From: CAZYBU01 sp964645775
Lineage (GTDB): Bacteria; Spirochaetota; UBA4802; UBA5550
DNA length: 64,000 nucleotides
Reading direction: 5' to 3'
Assembly: GCA_964645775.1 (NCBI GenBank)
Contig: CAZYBU010000001.1
Coordinates: forward strand, 200,006-264,005
How positions within the stretch are numbered: position 1 is the stretch's first letter; each line of letters begins with the position of its first letter. Under the pieces are notes generated by a model, which saw nothing but the letters and a program-made list of their open reading frames with translations, did no database searches and was not told the origin of the DNA. This document shows positions 7,853-16,716 of the stretch, in pieces. Position numbers and translations under genes: made by a program.

Positions 7853-9292
7853 TTATCTGGTATCCCGGTTTTCATCGGAGAGGTACCTGTGAATAGCTTC
7901 AGCCGCTTCCCTCCCTTCATGGATGGCCCAGACCACCAGAGAGGCTCCCCTGTGGGAATCACCGGCCGCAAACACACCTTTTCGGTTCGTCATCCAATTT
8001 TCGTCTACCTTTATGTTTCCTCTGCTGTCGAGGGTAAGGTCAAGAGTGGAGACTGGACCCTCGTGTTCCACATGTACAAAACCCATAGCCAGGAAGACAA
8101 CGTCCGCTTTCAGTTCAAACTCGGATCCGGGCACTTCCTTCATCCGCATTTGTCCCGATTCGTCCTCGGCCCATTCCACCTTTACGGCCTCTATGGATTC
8201 GACTCGTCCATCGCTTCCAGTGAACTTTTTTGTGAGTACGTTCCACATCCTTTCGCAGCCTTCTTCATGGGAACTGGAGATCTTAAGCAGGCGGGGCCAG
8301 AGGGGCCAGGGTTCCTGGTCGGTTCTGTGTTCCGGGGGTTTTGACATAAGCTCAATCTGGGTCACGCTTTTCGCCGCTTTGCGGTTGGCTGTTCCCACGC
8401 AGTCGGAACCGGTATCTCCTCCTCCGATGACCACCACGTTCTTTCCCATGACGTGTATCTGCTCATGGGCCGGGATGTCATCGCCCCGGACGATTCGGTT
8501 CTGCTGTTTCAGATATTCCATGGCGAAGTGGATACCTGAAAGCTCCCTGCCTTCTATGGGAAGGTCACGGGCCGTACGCGCGCCGATTGTCATACAGATA
8601 GCGTCCGATTCTTCCAGGATTTTTTCCACGGGGAGGTCTGTCCCAACCCGGACGCCTGTCTTGAATATGATTCCTTCCTCTTCCATGAGAGAGAGTCTTC
8701 GGTCTACGATCCGCTTTTCAAGCTTGAAGTCAGGTATGCCGAAGCGAAGGTATCCTCCCACCTGGTCGTCAGCCTCGTAGAGAGTGGTGGTATGTCCATT
8801 TCGGTTCAAAATGTCGGCGCAGGCCATACCGGCCGGACCTCCGCCGATAACGGCCACTCTGTTACCGGTTCTTGTTTTCGGAGGTTCCGCTTTGACATAT
8901 CCTTCAGCGAATGCTTTTTCGATGACGTCCAGTTCGTTATTACGGATAGTAATCGGAAGGTCATTGATGGAAAGAACACAGGATGCCTCGCAGGGAGCCG
9001 GACACACCCGGCCTGTAAACTCGGGAAAGTTGTTTGTTTCCTGCAGGTTCCGACAGGCTTCCTCCCAGTCGCCCCGGAAGAGACTGTCCTGCCATTCCGG
9101 CATGATGTTACCTACGGGACATCCCCAGTGACAGAAGGGAACCCCGCAGTCCATGCAACGGGATGCCTGAAGCATTCTCTGGTCTTCAGGAAGCTGCTTC
9201 TCCACCTCCGAGTAGTCGTTTACCCGTTCTTCCACGGGTCGGTAGCCCGCTTCCTGCCGCTTTATTGTTAGAAATCCCCTGGGATCACCCAT
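7853..9292 (-). CDS. gltD: Glutamate synthase [NADPH], small (beta) subunit
   Basis: 479 residues. The N-terminal ferredoxin-like part has the two cysteine groups CMDCGVPFCHWGCPVGN and CPAPCEASC that carry the [4Fe-4S] clusters. An FAD motif (VAVIGGGPAGMACA) and an NADPH motif (VVVIGGGDTGSDC) follow, with the terminal AAGDSHRGASLVVWAI block. It passes electrons from NADPH to the large subunit for ammonia assimilation. ATG 9292 (MGDPRGFLT) was chosen: it overlaps the gltB stop by eight bases, as expected for coupled translation, and removes an N-terminal extension that would run inside gltB. The order is gltB then gltD on the minus strand. Confidence 0.95.
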   Translation of the reverse strand: MGDPRGFLTIKRQEAGYRPVEERVNDYSEVEKQLPEDQRMLQASRCMDCGVPFCHWGCPVGNIMPEWQDSLFRGDWEEACRNLQETNNFPEFTGRVCPAPCEASCVLSINDLPITIRNNELDVIEKAFAEGYVKAEPPKTRTGNRVAVIGGGPAGMACADILNRNGHTTTLYEADDQVGGYLRFGIPDFKLEKRIVDRRLSLMEEEGIIFKTGVRVGTDLPVEKILEESDAICMTIGARTARDLPIEGRELSGIHFAMEYLKQQNRIVRGDDIPAHEQIHVMGKNVVVIGGGDTGSDCVGTANRKAAKSVTQIELMSKPPEHRTDQEPWPLWPRLLKISSSHEEGCERMWNVLTKKFTGSDGRVESIEAVKVEWAEDESGQMRMKEVPGSEFELKADVVFLAMGFVHVEHEGPVSTLDLTLDSRGNIKVDENWMTNRKGVFAAGDSHRGASLVVWAIHEGREAAEAIHRYLSDENRDTR

Positions 9293-12200
9293 CGGACAGT
9301 ACCTCCAGTTGTTCTTCTTCCCGGATCGACTCAAGCTGCCGGTCCATCTCTTCCAGCCGAAGTTCGGCCAGAGCCCTCTTGTATTCAACGGGTATGACCT
9401 TTACGAAACGGGGGAGAAACTCTTCCCAGTTCGTGAGTATGTTCTTGCCCAGGTCACTACCCGTGTGTTCCACGTGCCTGGTTAGCATGTCTTTGATAAT
9501 AAGCTGGTCTTCGTATTCCTGGACGGGAGTGAGTTCCACCATGCCGGGATTGCAGAAGTAGTGGAACTTTCCGTTGCTGTTGAGAACATAAGCCGTGCCT
9601 CCGCTCATACCGGCGGCAAAGTTTCGGCCCACGGGACCGAGGACAAGTATGCGTCCGCCGGTCATGTATTCGGCGCAATGGTCTCCCGTCCCCTCAACTA
9701 CGGCTTCGGCGCCGCTGTTTCGAACAGCGAATCGTTCGCCGGCTACACCCCGGACATAGACATCTCCTTCAGTGGCTCCGTAGAGGACTGTGTTTCCGAT
9801 GATAATGTTGTCTTCCGGCACGAAGGACGAGCCTGTGGGAGGAACGGCAATGAGTCTTCCGCCGGAGAGTCCCTTGCCGAAGTAATCGTTACTGTCCCCC
9901 TCAAGCCTGAAGGTGATCCCCTTTACCAGGAAGGCGCCGAAGCTTTGACCGGCGCTTCCCCGGAAGGTGACGTGCACCGTCCCTTCCGGCAGAGCCTCCT
10001 CGCCGAATTTCTTCGATATCTCGTTTGAGAGCATGGCCCCGACGGCACGATCCGTATTGCCAATATCGAAGGTCAGGTCAACCTTCTCCTTCTTCTGAAG
10101 GGCCTGTGCGCATCCCTTGATTAGTCTCCGGTCAAGGACTTCGTCGATCCTGTGAATCTGCTCCTGGATACAGTGAGTGGCGTACTTTTCCGCTTCCTCC
10201 GGTATCTGAAGGAGGCGGGAAGTATTCACCTTGCGGGCTTTCCAGTGATCTACTTCGCGGGGGATCAGCAGGTCGGAGCGACCCACCAGTTCGTCGAAAG
10301 TTCGAATACCCAGGGAGGCCATTATTTCCCTGACCTCCTGGGACATGAACCGGAAGTAGTTAATAAGGTGTTCCGGCTTTCCCCGGAATCGCCTTCTAAG
10401 GTCAGGGTCCTGGGTTGCCACTCCCACGGGGCAGGTGTTCTGGTGACATTTTCTCATCATCACGCATCCCAGGACTATAAGGGTCGAGGTTCCGAAGCCG
10501 AATTCCTCTGCACCCAGCAGGGCAGCGATGACCACGTCACGGCCGGTCTTGAGCTGGCCATCGGTCTGGAGACGGACCCTGCCCCTGAGGTCGTTCATGA
10601 CCAGGGTCTGGTGGGTCTCTGCGATGCCAAGTTCCATGGGAAGGCCGGCGTGTTTGATGGAGCTCTGGGGGCTGGCCCCGGTCCCTCCCTCGTAGCCGCT
10701 TATGAGGATGTTGTCCGCGTGGGCCTTTGCAACGCCTGCGGCAATGGTGCCAACCCCGATCTCTGAAACCAGTTTTACGCTGATGCGGGCACGGGGATTG
10801 GCGTTTTTCAGGTCAAAGATGAGCTGGGCAAGGTCCTCGATGGAGTAGATATCGTGATGGGGGGGAGGTGAGATAAGGGTTACCCCCGGAGTAGAGTTGC
10901 GGGTCCAGGCTATGATTTTGTCCACCTTGTGTCCCGGAAGCTGTCCTCCCTCTCCCGGTTTGGCCCCCTGGGCGATCTTAATCTGGAGTTCATCGGCGTT
11001 TGTCAGGTAGTGACTGGTGACGCCGAAACGTCCCGAGGCCACCTGCTTTATGGCGCTCCGGGGCCATGTTCCGTCCGGATGCTTTACAAAACGTGCCGGG
11101 TCTTCGCCTCCTTCTCCGGAGTTGGAACGGCCTCCGATGGCGTTCAGGGCGACGGCTATAGCCTCGTGTACTTCCTTTGAGAGGGACCCGAAGGACATGG
11201 CTCCGGTTGTCATCCGCTTCATGATATTTTCAGCAGGTTCAATTTCTTTCAGGGAGATGGCTTTCAGGTCCGTGCGAAAATCGAACAGACCCCGGATAAA
11301 GTGGGGACGGGCCGTCTCACTGTCCACAAGAGAGGAGTACTGCCTGTATTTTTCGTAATTCCCGGTGCGGGTGGCCCACTGAAGAAGATGAATCGATTCC
11401 GGTCCCCAGGAGTGTCTCTCCCCGGTCTTTCTGTAACGGTAGACGCCCTCGGAGTCGAGGGAAGAAGGACGTTCGTGGTAGGCTTTCTGGTGTTTGAGGA
11501 TCGCCTCCCGTGCGATCTCCTCGATACCGATACCTTCGATGCGGGTTATGGTTCCGGTGAAATATTTCTCCACCACCTTTGAGGAGAGACCCAGAGCTTC
11601 GAATATCTGGGCGCCCCTGTAGCTCCGGAGAGTGGATGTTCCCATCTTGGAGAGGATTTTCAGAAGGCCCTTGCGAAGAGCCTTGATGTAGTTTGCTTCC
11701 GCTTCATGGAAAGGTAATTTTTCAGCTGGCCTGCTGTCAAGCTCCTGCCGGATGGTGGCGAACGCGCCGTAAGGGTTAATGGCCCCTGCTCCGAAGCCGA
11801 AGAGAAGGGCGAAGTGCATGACCACCCGGGCCTCGGCGGTCTCAACGATAAGACCTATCCGGGTACGTTTCCTGGTGCGGATCAGATGATGATGGACCGC
11901 GGCCGTTGCCAGGAGCGCGGGTATGGGAACGTTTTTATTATCCCATCCCTTGTCGGAGAGGATAACATAGTGTAGTCCCCGGTCGATTTTCTCTTCGATC
12001 TCTCCGCAGAGGTCATGCAGACGTTTTTCCAGACCCTGCTCTCCCTTTTCCAGGGGAAACAGCATCATGAAGGTTTCGCAGGTAAATTCAGGGTTCTCGC
12101 TGTGCCGTATCCTGCTGATGTCGTTATTCGTAAATATGGGATTAGTAAATTTTATCATCCGGCAGTGCTCAGGCGTCTCGTCCAGGAGGTTCTGCTCGGG

Positions 12201-13826
12201 TCCGATATAACTGGTCAGAGTCATGACCAGCTCTTCCCGTATCGGATCGATGGCGGGGTTTGTGACCTGGGCGAACATCTGTTTGAAATAATTGTAGAGG
12301 GGCTGGGGCCGGTCGGAGAAGACGGCCAGGGGAGTATCGGTTCCCATGGAACCGGTCGGTTCCTGTCCGTCACGCGCCATAGGCCAGATAATGTCCCCGA
12401 TATCTTCCCGGTTGTATCCGTGAATCAAGTGGAGGGTATGGAGGGTATCCCTGTCAATCACGGGAGAGACTTTGCGGTTTACGGGGATGTCTCCGATGTT
12501 AACCCGGTTCTCCTCCACCCAGTTTTTGTACGGTTTCCGATGGGAAATTTCTTCCTTAATTTCTTCGTCAGGGATGATCCTTCCGCCCAGGGTGTCTACC
12601 AGGAGAAGCTTTCCAGGCCTGAGCCTTCCTTTCAGAACAATCTTCTCGGCCGGGAAGGTCTGTACTCCAACCTCGGAACCCATGACGATAAGATCATCGG
12701 ACGTGACAACGTACCGGGAAGGGCGGAGGCCGTTTCGGTCCAGGGTTCCTCCCACGTATCGGCCGTCACAGAAGACCATAGAAGCCGGGCCGTCCCATGG
12801 CTCCATAAAGGTTGAGTGATACTCGTAGAAATATTTCAGGTCTTCGGGGATCGGGTTCTTCTCGTTCCAGGACTCAGGGATGAGCATCATCAGCGCATGG
12901 GGCAGGGAACGTCCCATGGCAACAAGCATCTCCAGGGCGTTATCGAAGGAGGCGGAGTCGCTTTTGCCCGGTTCGATGACAGGAAAGATTTTTTTGATGT
13001 CTTCGCCGAATATATCGGAGCGAAACATCGACTCGCGGGCGGCCATCCAGAATCGGTTTCCCTTGACGGTGTTAATCTCACCGTTATGGGCAAGAATGCG
13101 AAAAGGCTGGGCCAGGTCCCAGGCCGGGAACGTGTTGGTGCTGAAGCGGGAATGAACCAGGGCTATGGCGCTCTCCATGCCATGGTTCTGAAGGTCGGCG
13201 TAGTAAGGCTGGACCTGGTCTGGCATGAGCATTCCCTTGTAGACGATTGTCCTGCTGGAGAGGGATGGAAAATAGAAGAAGGACTTCTGTTTCAGACTTG
13301 ATTCATTGATTATTCTCTCGATTCTCTTCCGTATGACGTAGAGCCTAACCTCCAGGTTTTCCTGGTCCTGTTCTTCCGGTCCGGTAATGAATATCTGGCG
13401 CATGGCGGGTTCGGAACGTCTGGCAATATCACCAATGAAACTGTCGTCTGTTTCGATCTCGCGCCATCCCAGGATGGTCTGGCCTTCTTCCTTTACGACC
13501 TGTTCCAGTTCCCGGATGCAGTGGTCCGCCTCCTTCGGGTCCTTGGGAAGGAAGAGTATGCCGGTACCGTAGGTCCCTTCCTCCGGAAGGCCGGGCACCC
13601 GGGACGCGTAGAAAGAATGGGGAACCTGGATAAGGATTCCTGAGCCGTCACCTGTCTTGTTATCTGCGCTTTCGGCGCCACGGTGCTCCATCCTCTCCAG
13701 GACTTCAAGACCCCGTTTTATGATATCGTAGGATTTCTTGCCCTTTATATGCGCGACAAAACCTATTCCGCAGGAATCGTGTTCATACTGTCTATCGTAC
13801 AGGCTTTGAATGTGTTGACTGCTCAT
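9285..13826 (-). CDS. gltB: Glutamate synthase, large (alpha) subunit
   Basis: 1513 residues. A short propeptide precedes Cys19 (EHDSCGIGF), the catalytic cysteine of the class II glutaminase domain. Then come the central domain, the FMN-binding synthase domain (ISPPPHHDIYSIEDLAQLIF, GGTGASP), the [3Fe-4S] cysteines in CVMMRKCHQNTCPVGVAT, and the C-terminal GXGXG beta-helix (GLSGGRLI, GATEGDVYVRG, MTGGRILVLG). ATG 13826 is preceded by GGAGCAGGAAGC and fits the family N-terminus; an in-frame start at 13931 would add 35 unlikely residues. It converts glutamine and 2-oxoglutarate to two glutamates with gltD. A glutamate-synthase-like gene is transcribed divergently 270 bp away. Confidence 0.96.
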   Translation of the reverse strand: MSSQHIQSLYDRQYEHDSCGIGFVAHIKGKKSYDIIKRGLEVLERMEHRGAESADNKTGDGSGILIQVPHSFYASRVPGLPEEGTYGTGILFLPKDPKEADHCIRELEQVVKEEGQTILGWREIETDDSFIGDIARRSEPAMRQIFITGPEEQDQENLEVRLYVIRKRIERIINESSLKQKSFFYFPSLSSRTIVYKGMLMPDQVQPYYADLQNHGMESAIALVHSRFSTNTFPAWDLAQPFRILAHNGEINTVKGNRFWMAARESMFRSDIFGEDIKKIFPVIEPGKSDSASFDNALEMLVAMGRSLPHALMMLIPESWNEKNPIPEDLKYFYEYHSTFMEPWDGPASMVFCDGRYVGGTLDRNGLRPSRYVVTSDDLIVMGSEVGVQTFPAEKIVLKGRLRPGKLLLVDTLGGRIIPDEEIKEEISHRKPYKNWVEENRVNIGDIPVNRKVSPVIDRDTLHTLHLIHGYNREDIGDIIWPMARDGQEPTGSMGTDTPLAVFSDRPQPLYNYFKQMFAQVTNPAIDPIREELVMTLTSYIGPEQNLLDETPEHCRMIKFTNPIFTNNDISRIRHSENPEFTCETFMMLFPLEKGEQGLEKRLHDLCGEIEEKIDRGLHYVILSDKGWDNKNVPIPALLATAAVHHHLIRTRKRTRIGLIVETAEARVVMHFALLFGFGAGAINPYGAFATIRQELDSRPAEKLPFHEAEANYIKALRKGLLKILSKMGTSTLRSYRGAQIFEALGLSSKVVEKYFTGTITRIEGIGIEEIAREAILKHQKAYHERPSSLDSEGVYRYRKTGERHSWGPESIHLLQWATRTGNYEKYRQYSSLVDSETARPHFIRGLFDFRTDLKAISLKEIEPAENIMKRMTTGAMSFGSLSKEVHEAIAVALNAIGGRSNSGEGGEDPARFVKHPDGTWPRSAIKQVASGRFGVTSHYLTNADELQIKIAQGAKPGEGGQLPGHKVDKIIAWTRNSTPGVTLISPPPHHDIYSIEDLAQLIFDLKNANPRARISVKLVSEIGVGTIAAGVAKAHADNILISGYEGGTGASPQSSIKHAGLPMELGIAETHQTLVMNDLRGRVRLQTDGQLKTGRDVVIAALLGAEEFGFGTSTLIVLGCVMMRKCHQNTCPVGVATQDPDLRRRFRGKPEHLINYFRFMSQEVREIMASLGIRTFDELVGRSDLLIPREVDHWKARKVNTSRLLQIPEEAEKYATHCIQEQIHRIDEVLDRRLIKGCAQALQKKEKVDLTFDIGNTDRAVGAMLSNEISKKFGEEALPEGTVHVTFRGSAGQSFGAFLVKGITFRLEGDSNDYFGKGLSGGRLIAVPPTGSSFVPEDNIIIGNTVLYGATEGDVYVRGVAGERFAVRNSGAEAVVEGTGDHCAEYMTGGRILVLGPVGRNFAAGMSGGTAYVLNSNGKFHYFCNPGMVELTPVQEYEDQLIIKDMLTRHVEHTGSDLGKNILTNWEEFLPRFVKVIPVEYKRALAELRLEEMDRQLESIREEEQLEVLSDG

Positions 13827-14019
13827 GCTTCCTGCTCCTTGTTTATCTGGATCCAAGTTTCTGCGAAGTGCGTAAGGGAATATGTCCGGAAAGTCCGGTT
13901 GTTGAGCCGGATGGACCCTGGCACACGGCACGTTTGGCCCACTATTCTCGAATTATGGAATTGTAGCAATTGTTTTCTCCCAAAAAAATATTACGTGTGT
14001 GTAAAATAATTGAAAATTA

Positions 14020-14036
14020 TTACCATTTTGTGGTAA
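14020..14036. promoter_or_regulatory. Inverted repeat between gltB and the divergent glutamate-synthase-like gene
   Basis: A perfect 6-bp inverted repeat, TTACCA (14020-14025), five-base spacer, TGGTAA (14031-14036), lies 60 bp before the rightward start and about 195 bp before gltB. The 270-bp divergent intergenic region is AT-rich near this site. The position suits an operator that could coordinate both nitrogen genes; the binding protein is unknown. Confidence 0.4.
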
Positions 14037-14096
14037 CTGTGTTATTGTACAATCCGCTCTATCATACTCATACAACCAACTTTTGGAGGTTTTTTA

Positions 14097-15737
14097 ATGA
14101 TTCAATGGCCAAAAACTAATGATGCCCTGGGCACCGTGAACCGGGGTAACCCGGCAGAATCGAGTCTCTGTACCCTCTGTCGGGCCGATTGCGAGGGCAG
14201 GTGTGAGACCTGGCTTTCATGCATGAAGGGCAGAAAGATGCTCTATCCACGTGATTTCGGGGCGATTACAGCCGGTAGCGCCAATACCACCCATGTCGGT
14301 GTTTCCTATAATTCCCTTCGTATTAACGGCTTCCTCTACGGTTCTCAAGGGCTTGCCCCCGGTCTTTCCAACGATCCTGATGACTGTATTTTTCCAAATG
14401 TTTCCACGGAAGGGCAGTTCGGCCGGGAGGTCCCAACGAAGTTCCGTGTTCCTGTCATGACCGGGGCCCTTGGTTCAACCTTTATTGCCGCCAAATACTG
14501 GGAGTCCTTCGCCACAGGCGCCGCCCTCGTCGGTTTTCCCATCGTATGCGGCGAGAACGTGGCCGGAATCGATAAGGAAGCGGTGATAGAGAACGGTAAA
14601 GTTATCAAGGCCCCGGAACTGGACCGACGTATCGAGACCTTTATGCGATACTACGACGGTTATGGCGCCATTATCGTTCAGCTGAACGTTGAGGACACCC
14701 GAAACGGTGTGGCCGAGTATATTGCCGAGAAGTACGGCAACAAGGTCGTCATGGAACTCAAGTGGGGCCAGGGCGCCAAGGACATTGGTGGAGAAATCCA
14801 GGTTACCGATATCGAGTACGCCCGGTTCCTCAAGGACAGGGGCTACGTAGTCGACCCCGATCCCTATAAGCCTGAGGTGGAAGAGGCCTTCAAGCATGGA
14901 GGAATTACTTCCTTTGCCCGGCACAGCCGCCTGGGCTTCACAAACTTCGCCACAAGGGACGAGGTAATTCAGAACTTCATGGAGTCCGTCGAGTATCTCA
15001 GGGGCCTCGGTTTTAACCGAATAACCCTGAAGACCGGTTCCTACGGAATGGAAGCTCTGGCCCTGGCCATCAAGCTGGCCACGGACGCGAACCTGGATCT
15101 CCTTACCATCGACGGTTCCGGAGGCGGCACCGGGATGAGTCCCTGGAATATGATGGAGACCTGGGGCGTTCCTTCAATTTATCTGCATTCCAAGGCCTAT
15201 GAGTACGCCCGAATTTTGGAGAAGAAGAAGGGACAGGTCGTGGACCTCTCCTTTGCCGGCGGTTTCGCCCGGGAAGACCATATATTCAAGGCTATGGCCC
15301 TGGGAGCTCCCTATACCAAACTGGTTTGTATGGGTCGCGCGTTGATGATCCCCGGGTTCCTTGGGGCAAACATCGAAGGTGTTCTCCATCCCGAGAAGAA
15401 AGAAGCCCTGAACGGAAACTGGGACAAGCTGCCGAAAGCGGTTGAAAAGTTTGGAGCCACGGCGGATGAAATCTTCGCCAGTTACTACGACGTCCAGGCA
15501 AAGGTCGGAGCCGATGAGATGAAAAACGTGCCTTATGGAGCTATCGCGGTCTGGACCCTGGCGGACAAGCTTTCCGCCGGCGTGCAGCAGCTTATGGCGG
15601 GCGCGCGCAAGTTCTCTCTGGACAGCATCACCCGGGAAGACCTCTTTGCGGCCAACAAGGATACCCACAAGGTGACAGGTATCGATTATATGACGGAGCT
15701 GCAGGATGACGCAGCTAAGGAGATTTTGAAAGGATAG
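14097..15737 (+). CDS. FMN-binding glutamate synthase family protein (stand-alone synthase domain)
   Basis: 546 residues. The N-terminus has an unusual cluster, CTLCRADCEGRCETWLSC (about residues 22-39), that may bind an iron-sulfur cluster. The rest is a glutamate-synthase-like TIM barrel: MTGALGSTFIAAKYW, GAIIVQLNVEDTRNG, KWGQGAKDIGGE, and the FMN site TIDGSGGGTGMSPWNMMETW followed by SFAGGFAREDHIFKAMALGA. It lacks a glutaminase domain and the canonical [3Fe-4S] motif of GltB, so it would need ammonia or another partner, or do different chemistry. GGAGG precedes ATG 14097. Its place divergent from gltBD suggests a role in amino-nitrogen or redox metabolism. Confidence 0.88.
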   Translation: MIQWPKTNDALGTVNRGNPAESSLCTLCRADCEGRCETWLSCMKGRKMLYPRDFGAITAGSANTTHVGVSYNSLRINGFLYGSQGLAPGLSNDPDDCIFPNVSTEGQFGREVPTKFRVPVMTGALGSTFIAAKYWESFATGAALVGFPIVCGENVAGIDKEAVIENGKVIKAPELDRRIETFMRYYDGYGAIIVQLNVEDTRNGVAEYIAEKYGNKVVMELKWGQGAKDIGGEIQVTDIEYARFLKDRGYVVDPDPYKPEVEEAFKHGGITSFARHSRLGFTNFATRDEVIQNFMESVEYLRGLGFNRITLKTGSYGMEALALAIKLATDANLDLLTIDGSGGGTGMSPWNMMETWGVPSIYLHSKAYEYARILEKKKGQVVDLSFAGGFAREDHIFKAMALGAPYTKLVCMGRALMIPGFLGANIEGVLHPEKKEALNGNWDKLPKAVEKFGATADEIFASYYDVQAKVGADEMKNVPYGAIAVWTLADKLSAGVQQLMAGARKFSLDSITREDLFAANKDTHKVTGIDYMTELQDDAAKEILKG

Positions 15738-15762
15738 ATTGTTTCAAAATACGATAAGAAAT

Positions 15763-15790
15763 GGGGCACCGCATGGTGTCCCTTTTATTT
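15763..15790 (+). terminator. Rho-independent terminator
   Basis: GGGGCACC (15763-15770), loop GCAT, GGTGTCCC (15775-15782), then TTTTATTT. It ends the glutamate-synthase-like gene 25 bases after its stop. The remaining ~200 bases to queE hold no open frame with a start signal; they contain a GTCATCCTGAGG phrase and a small GATTC-GCA-GAATC hairpin but nothing I can name. Confidence 0.8.
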
Positions 15791-15991
15791 AGTCATACTT
15801 CTTACCGGGAACCGGAGAAATGTTGATTTCGCCGAGTATAATTCTTGTTCAGTCTTTGGTGACTATTCTTTTGTGTCATCCTGAGGACGGAGTAAAACGA
15901 AGTCTGAAGCATCTCTACAAAAACGGTGTCTGAATGATTCGCAGAATCGTATTGAAGCCCCGTATAGTGATTATAAAATGATAAGAGACAA

Positions 15992-16630
15992 TCAGGGGAA
16001 GAGTCGAATACACGGTTCCATCGTATACCGGTGAACCTGCAGGTTCAGGCGGACCGGCAACCGGTCTTCCAGTATCCAGAGGCCCAGTTCTCCAGGTTCG
16101 ATTGCGCCGAATACCGGGGAAAGATTAACCGCGGCAAGGTTTACAGGCAAATGAGAAATTATTCTTTTTGCCGCTTCATAATCCTCTCGATTACCGACCA
16201 CCATTTTTATTTCATCATAACCTGTTAAACAGGAACGATTATCTTCAAGAAAACTTGTCGGGTGGCCGCTGGATGGCAGTTTTATGTCGACGATCTTACG
16301 GACGCCGGCAGGGACATCTTGAAGGGAAAGAGAACCGTTCGTTTCCAGCTGAACCGGTATCCTGCCTTGAACGAGCTCTTTCATGAGCCGGAGCGATTCT
16401 CTCTGAAGCATCGGTTCTCCACCGGTCAGGGTTACATGATCGATCCAGGAGTGTTCCTTTACCAGGGAGAGGATGGTTTCAATGGGCAGTTCCTTGCCCC
16501 CGTCCCGGGCGTACGCTGTGTCGCACCAGAGGCAGGCAAGGTTACAGCCCGCGGCGCGGATAAAAAGGGCCGAAAAGCCTGAACAGGTGGTTTCACCTTC
16601 CAGGCCGATGAATATTTCTGATAAGAGCAT
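15992..16630 (-). CDS. queE: 7-carboxy-7-deazaguanine synthase (radical SAM)
   Basis: 212 residues. The radical-SAM cysteines are C29, C33 and C36 in the sequence GCNLACLWCDTAYA, the CX3CX2C spacing used by the family. The N-terminal SEIFIGLEGE block corresponds to the QueE substrate/dimer region, and HVTLTGGEPMLQ is the SAM-binding GGEP motif. The enzyme rearranges 6-carboxytetrahydropterin to 7-carboxy-7-deazaguanine for queuosine synthesis. No other que genes are in the window. It is divergent from the antiporter gene, with an 86-bp gap that should contain both promoters. Confidence 0.9.
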   Translation of the reverse strand: MLLSEIFIGLEGETTCSGFSALFIRAAGCNLACLWCDTAYARDGGKELPIETILSLVKEHSWIDHVTLTGGEPMLQRESLRLMKELVQGRIPVQLETNGSLSLQDVPAGVRKIVDIKLPSSGHPTSFLEDNRSCLTGYDEIKMVVGNREDYEAAKRIISHLPVNLAAVNLSPVFGAIEPGELGLWILEDRLPVRLNLQVHRYTMEPCIRLFP

Positions 16631-16716
16631 GGATCAAGAGGTCTTTGAAAATAATACCATGTCAACAGGCTTTTGCCGCTTGACAGTGCGCGTAATGAGT
16701 GGGGGATATTGTCATC

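Noticed and set aside
9561..13301. Several plus-strand open frames of 100-266 codons inside gltB
   Set aside because: High-G+C codon bias of gltB leaves the opposite strand open; the gltB reading has all expected domains.
13827..13931. Longer N-terminus for gltB
   Set aside because: The extra 35 residues have no family counterpart and the internal ATG 13826 has a good ribosome site and the expected short propeptide before the catalytic Cys.
15870..15950. GTCATCCTGAG phrase, also seen at 55857-55867, as a repeat family
   Set aside because: The shared stretch is too short and the second copy overlaps a gene end; not enough to define a family.
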